From: Deltaproteobacteria bacterium
Lineage (GTDB): Bacteria; Desulfobacterota; Syntrophia; Syntrophales; UBA2210
DNA: 8,508 nucleotides
Reading direction: 5' to 3'
NCBI GenBank assembly: GCA_016934695.1
Contig: JAFGSH010000284.1
Coordinates: 1 to 8,508, forward strand
The position numbers and the translations under genes were made by a program. Below the pieces are notes generated by a model. The model had not been told where the DNA came from, did no database searches, and saw nothing but the letters and a program-made list of their open reading frames with translations. Shown here piece after piece: positions 1-4,510 of this stretch. The stretch's first letter is position 1. Each line of letters starts with the position of its first letter.

Positions 1-409
1 GACACCCCCCGACACAAACAAATGTGTTGACATCGCCACGACAGCGGCCCTGAAGAGGATGATCCTCCCGGGTGTTTCTGCGGTCCTGGCCCCCGTTCTT
101 GTCGGTGTCTTCATCGGTCCCCAGGCGCTGGGCGGATTCCTCGCCGGCGCGACGCTGACCGGTGTGATCCTGGGTCTCCTCATGGCCAATTCCGGTGGCG
201 CATGGGATAACGCGAAGAAGTACATCGAGCAGGGGTTTTTCGGCGGCAAGGGTTCCGATGCCCACAAGGCGGGCGTTATCGGCGACACCGTCGGCGATCC
301 CTTCAAGGATACCTCGGGACCCTCGATGAATATCCTGATCAAGCTGATGTCGGTTGTCTCTCTCGTCACCGCTCCGGCGATCATCTATCTCTATAACCTG
401 ATTTACTAA
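1..409 (+). CDS. hppA: Membrane-bound ion-translocating pyrophosphatase, C-terminal part (5' end outside window)
   Basis: The reading frame is open from position 2 to the TAA at 407-409 and gives the last 135 residues of a membrane pyrophosphatase, which hydrolyses PPi in the cytoplasm and pumps H+ and/or Na+ across the inner membrane. The C-terminal family signature is intact: [14 protein letters not shown] near the visible start, hydrophobic helices rich in Gly and Ala, then [28 protein letters not shown] and [15 protein letters not shown]. The Asp and Lys residues of these blocks belong to the Mg-PPi site in the family. A last hydrophobic helix ends the protein. The residues that separate K+-dependent from K+-independent enzymes, and the ion-selectivity gate, lie upstream of the window, so the pumped ion cannot be assigned. 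The internal ATG at 59 is not the start, because homology continues before it. A strong terminator follows 24 bp after the stop. Confidence 0.95.
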   Translation, partial: TPPDTNKCVDIATTAALKRMILPGVSAVLAPVLVGVFIGPQALGGFLAGATLTGVILGLLMANSGGAWDNAKKYIEQGFFGGKGSDAHKAGVIGDTVGDPFKDTSGPSMNILIKLMSVVSLVTAPAIIYLYNLIY

Positions 410-432
410 GCCGGATAATCAGGATACACGAC

Positions 433-464
433 AAAGGGGGGTGGAGGAATCCACCCCCCTTTTT
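433..464 (+). terminator. Intrinsic terminator after hppA
   Basis: The arms AAAGGGGGGTGGA (433-445) and TCCACCCCCCTTT (450-462) pair perfectly over 13 bp around a GGAA loop, and T residues run to 464. This is a strong rho-independent terminator on the + strand. It ends only 16 nt before the ychF start codon, so it may also act as a leader attenuator for that gene. Confidence 0.9.
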
Positions 465-480
465 GTTGAGGGAGGGAGCT

Positions 481-1575
481 ATGGGTTTCAAATGCGGCAT
501 CATCGGTCTTCCGAATGTCGGCAAATCCACCATCTTCAACGCCCTCACCGCCGCCGGCGCCGAGGTGGCAAACTATCCCTTCTGCACGATCAATCCCAAT
601 ATCGGCGTTGTGCCTGTCCCCGATCCGCGGCTCGAAAAAATCGCAGCCATCATCCATCCCCGGACATTCACCTTCACAACGATGGAGTTTGTCGATATAG
701 CCGGCCTCGTCAGGGGGGCGAGCAAAGGAGAGGGGTTGGGGAACCGGTTCCTCGCGAATATACGGGACGTAGACGCGATCGTACATATCGTGCGCTGTTT
801 TGACAACCCTGACGTCGCCCACATCCATGGTGAGGTAAGCCCTGCCGAGGATATCGCAGTGGTCGAGATGGAATTGGTCCTGGCGGATATCGAGACCGTG
901 GAAAGGCGCATCGAGAAGGCGGAAAAATCGGCAAAGGGCGGCGACAAATCACATCGCAGCGAACTCGAACTGTGCTACAAGGTGCTCGAATCTCTCGGCG
1001 GGAATATTCCGGTTAGGCGGGTTGACCTGACCTCGGATGAGGAGGTGCTGCTGCGAGATCTCAATCTTATCACGGCCAAAAAGGTTCTGTATGTCGCAAA
1101 TGTAGACGAACCCAACTTACGGGAGGGGAGCGGATACGTCGACGCCGTAGGGGAAATCGCGCGGGCGGACAGATCGGAGGTGATTGTCATCTGCGGTGAC
1201 ATGGAGGCGGAGATCGCGGCGCTCCCGGAGGAGGACAGGCGGGAGTTTCTCGACGATCTCGGCCTGCGCGAATCGGGACTCCAGAAGTTGATCCGGGCCG
1301 GGTATGATATGCTGGGTCTGATCACCTTTTACACGACGGCCGGCGATCAGCTTCGTGCCTGGACGATTCCGGAGGGGACCAAGGCGATACAGGCTGCCGG
1401 GAAGATACACACCGACATGGAACGGGGTTTCATACGGGCGGAGATTCTCCGTTATGAAGATTTTGTGCGGGCAGGCGGAGTCTTGGCCGCAAAGGAACAG
1501 GGCCTCGTAAGGATAGAGGGGAAGGAACATCCCATCGCCGATGGGGACATCGTGTACTTCAGATTCAACGTGTGA
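481..1575 (+). CDS. ychF: Redox-regulated ATPase YchF (Obg/OLA1 family)
   Basis: A 364-residue protein, the usual length for YchF, a universally conserved P-loop ATPase that binds ribosomes and is linked to translation and oxidative-stress responses. Visible motifs are the P-loop GLPNVGKST (residues 9-17), PFCTI (33-37, G2 region), DIAGLV (72-77, G3) and NVDE (207-210). NVDE replaces the NKxD motif of true GTPases and is the family hallmark for ATP preference. The C-terminal part (from about FYTTAGDQLRAW to VYFRFNV) is the TGS-like domain typical of YchF. The ATG at 481 is chosen because GGAGG (471-475) lies 5 nt upstream and MGFKCGIIGLPNVGKS matches the family N-terminus. The in-frame TTG at 463 falls inside the hppA terminator tail and is rejected. 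No clear + strand terminator follows the gene. Confidence 0.96.
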   Translation: MGFKCGIIGLPNVGKSTIFNALTAAGAEVANYPFCTINPNIGVVPVPDPRLEKIAAIIHPRTFTFTTMEFVDIAGLVRGASKGEGLGNRFLANIRDVDAIVHIVRCFDNPDVAHIHGEVSPAEDIAVVEMELVLADIETVERRIEKAEKSAKGGDKSHRSELELCYKVLESLGGNIPVRRVDLTSDEEVLLRDLNLITAKKVLYVANVDEPNLREGSGYVDAVGEIARADRSEVIVICGDMEAEIAALPEEDRREFLDDLGLRESGLQKLIRAGYDMLGLITFYTTAGDQLRAWTIPEGTKAIQAAGKIHTDMERGFIRAEILRYEDFVRAGGVLAAKEQGLVRIEGKEHPIADGDIVYFRFNV

Positions 1576-1613
1576 TGGCAGGCAGAAGACGCGGACATCT
1601 CTGGCAGTGAAAC

Positions 1614-1652
1614 AAAAAAAGGTGGCCAAATCCCCGGAGGGCTTCGGCCACC
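1614..1652 (-). terminator. Intrinsic terminator for leftward transcription
   Basis: Read on the - strand, GGTGGCC (1652-1646) pairs perfectly with GGCCACC (1627-1621). The interior can fold further (CCC against GGG), and the stem is followed directly by seven T residues (1620-1614). On the + strand the stem is followed by GATATATAAA rather than a T run, so it points leftward. The nearest annotated leftward gene ends more than 700 bp away, which implies that a separate transcript ends here. Confidence 0.8.
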
Positions 1653-1708
1653 CGATATATAAACAGAGAGACACTCAGCAGGACCAGTCTCTCAGGTTCC
1701 CCTGTGAG

Positions 1709-1767
1709 GGGGGGGGCGGTGGGTGGAAAGGAGGGAACAATAAAACCACCCACCGACATAAAAACCT
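1709..1767. repeat. Direct repeat copy A, hairpin-forming
   Basis: This stretch matches 1794-1852 at 52 of 59 positions when offset by 85 bp. It contains the perfect 10-bp inverted repeat CGGTGGGTGG (1717-1726) and CCACCCACCG (1746-1755) around a 19-nt loop. The loop is AAAGGAGGGAACAATAAAA on the + strand. A run of nine G residues (1708-1716) precedes the stem. The copy offset is not a multiple of three, so this is not a tandem protein repeat. Confidence 0.9.
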
Positions 1768-1793
1768 GTAAAAAAGCAGCCCTCCGGATCAAT

Positions 1794-1852
1794 GGGGGGG
1801 CCGGTGGGCGGAAAGGAGGGAACAACAAAACCACCCACCGGCAAAATATCCT
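1794..1852. repeat. Direct repeat copy B, hairpin-forming
   Basis: Second copy of the repeat. The arms CCGGTGGGCGG (1801-1811) and CCACCCACCGG (1831-1841) pair over 11 positions with a single imperfect pair, which is C-A on the + strand but G-U wobble on the - strand. The loop (1812-1830) differs from copy A at one base only, and AAAGGAGGGAACAA is unchanged. A run of seven G residues (1794-1800) precedes it. Confidence 0.9.
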
Positions 1853-2060
1853 AGCCTTCAGAAGTATCCGGGAGGAAAAATCTCTCGCTCAAACCGGCAT
1901 CCTTCGATCTCCTGCTGCTCTTGAGATCCTGCTTCGCGGTGGTACCCGATGTCAAAGTAGCCGGCCGCTTCGCATCCTGATCTTTATCGGGCTCGAGAGA
2001 GTCCGAATCTCTTTCTTCAGAGCCCTGATCCAATTCAATTCTCTTTGTCGTGCCATTCAT
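1851..2060 (-). CDS. Possible small hydrophilic protein, 69 aa
   Basis: An ATG at 2060 opens a 69-codon frame ending in TAG (1853-1851), just before the first repeat hairpin. I recognise no family. The product would be very hydrophilic, rich in Asp, Glu, Lys, Arg, Ser and Thr, with no membrane segment, cysteine or signal peptide, for example MNGTTKRIELDQGSEERDSD at the N-terminus. Upstream GAGAG (4 nt spacing) is only a weak ribosome-binding site. It starts about 41 nt after the predicted sigma54 start site and would be the only ORF on that transcript. It may be a genuine small protein co-transcribed with the hairpins, or a chance frame inside a non-coding RNA. Codon third positions are mixed and do not decide this. 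Confidence 0.35.
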   Translation of the reverse strand: MNGTTKRIELDQGSEERDSDSLEPDKDQDAKRPATLTSGTTAKQDLKSSRRSKDAGLSERFFLPDTSEG

Positions 2061-2110
2061 GAGACTCTCATCACTTGTCCGAGACCGCTGAAAGAACTTA
2101 TCGATTTCCT

Positions 2111-2128
2111 AAGCAACAATGATGCCAG
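2111..2128 (-). promoter_or_regulatory. Sigma54 (-24/-12) promoter
   Basis: On the - strand the sequence is CTGGCATCATTGTTGCTT. It has TGGCA and TTGCT with exactly 10 nt between GG (2126-2125) and GC (2114-2113), the strict spacing required by RpoN. It differs from the TGGCACG-N4-TTGCW consensus only at the C and G after TGGCA. The expected start site is near 2101, an A in the transcript. It lies about 245 bp downstream of the stop codon of a sigma54 activator gene on the same strand and points toward the terminator at 1614-1652. Confidence 0.65.
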
Positions 2129-2372
2129 AAGGAGGCGTGGCGATAAAAAGGTGTTTTTTTAAATTATCCAATAAATCAAACTCGTTATAAAATAAATCCC
2201 CGGGGATTATATCCCGTGTGACATCAGTGGGGGAGGATTTTGCAGGGACACTGACAGGCGATCCTGGAGATATGTGCCTTTCTCGCACAGAAAGGGCCGT
2301 GGAGAGCAGTCTGGAGGGACGGAAACACACAGAGCGTGCAGATATAGAACTGTTCGTTCGCATATCGCACTT
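2129..2372. other. Non-coding region between activator gene and sigma54 promoter
   Basis: I see no supported gene in these ~245 bp. The half nearest the sigma54 promoter (2145-2215) is AT-rich, which suits a DNA-looping or IHF-bent region between enhancer and promoter, although I did not identify a convincing IHF site. It holds the 14-bp palindrome described separately, an inverted pair TCAGTG/CACTGA (2224-2229 and 2249-2254), and a 7-bp hairpin (CCTTTCT 2277-2283 and AGAAAGG 2289-2295). That hairpin has no T run on either strand, so it is not a standard terminator for the activator gene. Confidence 0.5.
2195..2208. promoter_or_regulatory. 14-bp perfect palindrome, possible activator-binding site
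   Basis: AATCCCCGGGGATT is a perfect palindrome centred about 100 bp upstream of the predicted sigma54 start site near 2101. Enhancer sites for Fis-type sigma54 activators are dyad-symmetric and usually lie 80-200 bp upstream, so the position suits an upstream activating site. There is one copy only, and the protein that binds it is not known. Confidence 0.35.
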
Positions 2373-4490
2373 TTATTGGGAATCGGCATCCACGGATCTG
2401 CTGGTTTCCAGTTTCTTGAGTTCCCGTATGAGGGTATACCGTGAGATCCCGAGCTGTCGCGCCGCGGCCGCCTTGTTACCGCGGTTGAGCTCGAGCGACC
2501 TTCCGAGGATCTCTTTTTTGATCCTCTTCATCAATTCATCTATCGCAGTCCTATAGTCCGTGGGGTACGGGGCGTTCAGGAGAGAGAGATCTCCACTGTG
2601 GACCGCCAGCGTCTGGGGCGCCGCGGTCTTGATCTCCGCGGGGATATTGTCGGAGGTGATCAGATTGCTCACGCTCTGGAGGATCATGATCCGCTCGATG
2701 ATGTTTTTCAGCTCCCTGACGTTCCCCGGCCAGTGGTACTGTTTGAGGATCTTCTCGGCGTCGGCCGTAAAGCCCTTCACACTCTTGTTCAGTTTTGTGT
2801 TGAACTCCTCGATATAGTGATAGGCCAGCGGCATGATGTCTTCGATTCTCTCTCTCAACGGTGGTATCGTCATGGGAACGACGCTTATCCGGTAGAACAG
2901 GTCTTCGCGGAAGCCTCCGTTATTGACCATCTGGCTCAGGTCCTTGTTGGTGGAAAATATGAACCGGACATCAATGGGGATATTCTCCACGCCGCCGAGC
3001 CGGCGGATGTGATTTTCTTCGAGCATCCTGAGAAATTTTGCCTGGATCGAGGGGTTCATCTCGCCGATTTCATCCAGGAGGAGTGTCCCCCCGTTTGCGT
3101 ATTCGAGGAGGCCGATCTTTCTTTTCCGCGCATCGGTAAAGGCGCCGGCCTCATAGCCAAAGAGCTCGCTCTCGAGAAGCGTTCCCGGTATCGCCGCGCA
3201 ATTCACCTCCACGAAGGGTTTCGATTTCCTCATACTCTGACGGTGGACGGCGCGGGCGATCAATTCTTTCCCGGTCCCGCTCTCTCCCTGTATCAGCACA
3301 CTGGTGTCGTGCCGGGCGACGTCCTTTATCATGTGGAATATATCCAGCATCTTGCTGGAACTGCCGATGATATTGTGGAACCCCAGCAGTTTGTTTTCCC
3401 TCTCCTTGAGCATCTCGACTTCCGTCTTGAGGGATTTCGCCTCGCGGGAGAGCTGAGAACGCAGGATGGCGTTGTCGTATGAAACGGCGGCGTTGATGAT
3501 GAGGATGTCGAGGAGGCTCTTCTGATCTCTCGAATAGCCCCCCTGTTTCTTGCCGAGATACAGGATGCCCTTGAACCTGGTCTTGATACTCAGGGGGATG
3601 GCTATCTCGGAAGGGTACCCGTCGAATATGGGTCGTGTGTCCACGTTCTGGTCGGGAGTCCGGGTTATGATCATCTCCTCGTCCAGAGCCCTTTTGATGA
3701 TGCTGTGATCTATCTTTGGGAAATATATGTTCTGCTTATCCAGAAACACCTGGGTGCCGTTGCTGATCAGGAAGGTCCCCTTCTCCATATCCAGGAAGTA
3801 GAGGAGCGCCCTGTCCGCCCCTCCTATCTTGAGGGCATTGCTTATCACCGTTCCGTGTATCTTATCCAGTTCGTAACTCGAGTTCAACTGGGATACCGCT
3901 TCCTGGAGCACCAGCAACCTTCTGATCTTCTCACGATTTTCGTCGAAGAGCCGCAGGTTGTGGATGACAACGCTGATGTGGTTCGCAAAGGTCATGAGGG
4001 TGCTGATCACCTCCGGCGGGAAGGTGGTCTTTCTCTCGTACCACACGGCGATGATCCCGATGACGTCGTCCTGTATCTTGAGCGGGCCGCAGAATGCCGA
4101 ATAGAAGCCGCCCTCCCCGCCGTAGAGACTGGTGAGCTTACGGTCGGTGGAGGTGATCATGGGATCCGTTTCGGAGTCTTCCAGGACGATGTAGTTGCCG
4201 GTTCGGGCGACCTTCGTCACGAGGCAGTCGTGCCGTGCAAGGTTCAGCTTTCGCGAAAATGCGCGCTTTGCCTCCTCGGGGGTGTAGTTCTTGACGACCT
4301 TAGTGACCAGATTTTCTTTTGCTTCGTCCAGGAGGCAGATGACACCGCGGTGGAACCCCATGGTATCGACCGCCTCGTCCAGGATCCTCTGAAGGGTATC
4401 GTCAAAGCTGAAGGGGGTCGCTACCAGAGCGCTGATGCGGAAGAAGCATCCCAGTATACGTTCGGTGGAGTAAAAAAAATCAGGGCTCAT
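2373..4490 (-). CDS. Sigma54-dependent transcriptional activator, GAF-GAF-AAA+-Fis HTH
   Basis: A 705-residue bacterial enhancer-binding protein that should use ATP hydrolysis to open sigma54 promoter complexes. Two GAF sensor domains (about 27-180 and 205-345) are joined by a short coiled linker (about 345-370) to an AAA+ domain. Visible AAA+ motifs are Walker A GESGTGKE (402-409), the sigma54-contacting loop as GAFTDA (449-454, consensus GAFTGA), Walker B LLLDEIGE (470-477), FREDLFYRI with the arginine-finger region (527-535), and sensor II WPGNVREL (587-594). A Fis-type helix-turn-helix spans about 667-690 (NKAAAARQLGISRYTLIREL). There is no receiver domain, so it probably senses a ligand or redox state rather than phosphorylation. 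Domain order and length resemble FhlA, but the ligand is unknown. It starts 20 bp after the EF-G stop, with only a weak ribosome-binding site (GGGACGA), so it is probably co-transcribed with that gene. A T8 run lies in codons 4-6. Confidence 0.93.
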   Translation of the reverse strand: MSPDFFYSTERILGCFFRISALVATPFSFDDTLQRILDEAVDTMGFHRGVICLLDEAKENLVTKVVKNYTPEEAKRAFSRKLNLARHDCLVTKVARTGNYIVLEDSETDPMITSTDRKLTSLYGGEGGFYSAFCGPLKIQDDVIGIIAVWYERKTTFPPEVISTLMTFANHISVVIHNLRLFDENREKIRRLLVLQEAVSQLNSSYELDKIHGTVISNALKIGGADRALLYFLDMEKGTFLISNGTQVFLDKQNIYFPKIDHSIIKRALDEEMIITRTPDQNVDTRPIFDGYPSEIAIPLSIKTRFKGILYLGKKQGGYSRDQKSLLDILIINAAVSYDNAILRSQLSREAKSLKTEVEMLKERENKLLGFHNIIGSSSKMLDIFHMIKDVARHDTSVLIQGESGTGKELIARAVHRQSMRKSKPFVEVNCAAIPGTLLESELFGYEAGAFTDARKRKIGLLEYANGGTLLLDEIGEMNPSIQAKFLRMLEENHIRRLGGVENIPIDVRFIFSTNKDLSQMVNNGGFREDLFYRISVVPMTIPPLRERIEDIMPLAYHYIEEFNTKLNKSVKGFTADAEKILKQYHWPGNVRELKNIIERIMILQSVSNLITSDNIPAEIKTAAPQTLAVHSGDLSLLNAPYPTDYRTAIDELMKRIKKEILGRSLELNRGNKAAAARQLGISRYTLIRELKKLETSRSVDADSQ

Positions 4491-4510
4491 AGGATCGTCC
4501 CGGCGCGTGG

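Larger units (their letters stand above)
1614..2101 (-). ncRNA. Predicted sigma54-driven regulatory RNA with two anti-SD hairpin loops
   Basis: Predicted transcript of about 488 nt. Its start is inferred 12 nt downstream of the GC of a -24/-12 promoter (2111-2128), and its end is set by the T7 terminator at 1614-1652. It would contain a ~41-nt leader, a possible 69-codon ORF (1851-2060), then two repeat hairpins (5' arm 1841-1831 with 3' arm 1811-1801, and 1755-1746 with 1726-1717). Both 19-nt loops are U-rich at the 5' side (TTTTGTTGTT or TTTTATTGTT) and end in CCCTCCTTT. That sequence contains CCUCCUU, the anti-Shine-Dalgarno core of 16S rRNA, so it could pair with mRNA ribosome-binding sites. 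Transcription and function are inferred. The RNA could instead be an mRNA for the small ORF with a structured 3' UTR. No RNA family that I recognise matches the whole. Confidence 0.5.

Noticed and set aside
1709..1852. + strand reading of the hairpins as CsrA/RsmA-binding sponge (GGA motifs in loops)
   Set aside because: The loops do carry AAGGAGGGA, but I see no + strand promoter or T-run terminator, and the imperfect pair in copy B is preserved only in a - strand RNA.
1704..2162. A + strand frame of 152 codons through the repeats
   Set aside because: It crosses both hairpin repeats and the opposite-strand promoter, has no ribosome-binding site, low-complexity Gly/Lys sequence and no recognisable family.
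2277..2295. 7-bp hairpin as terminator of the activator gene
   Set aside because: The stem is perfect but short, and no T run follows on either strand.
2347..2355. GAACTGTTC short palindrome near the end of the activator gene as an operator
   Set aside because: It is only 9 bp with a central base and lies nearly 250 bp from the predicted start site. No second copy is seen.
1851..2363. Two - strand open frames in the same register separated by one TAG (at 2111-2109), as a readthrough or pyrrolysine protein
   Set aside because: The TAG overlaps the 3' end of the sigma54 promoter element, the upstream part looks like non-coding sequence without a ribosome-binding site, and no pyrrolysine genes are visible.
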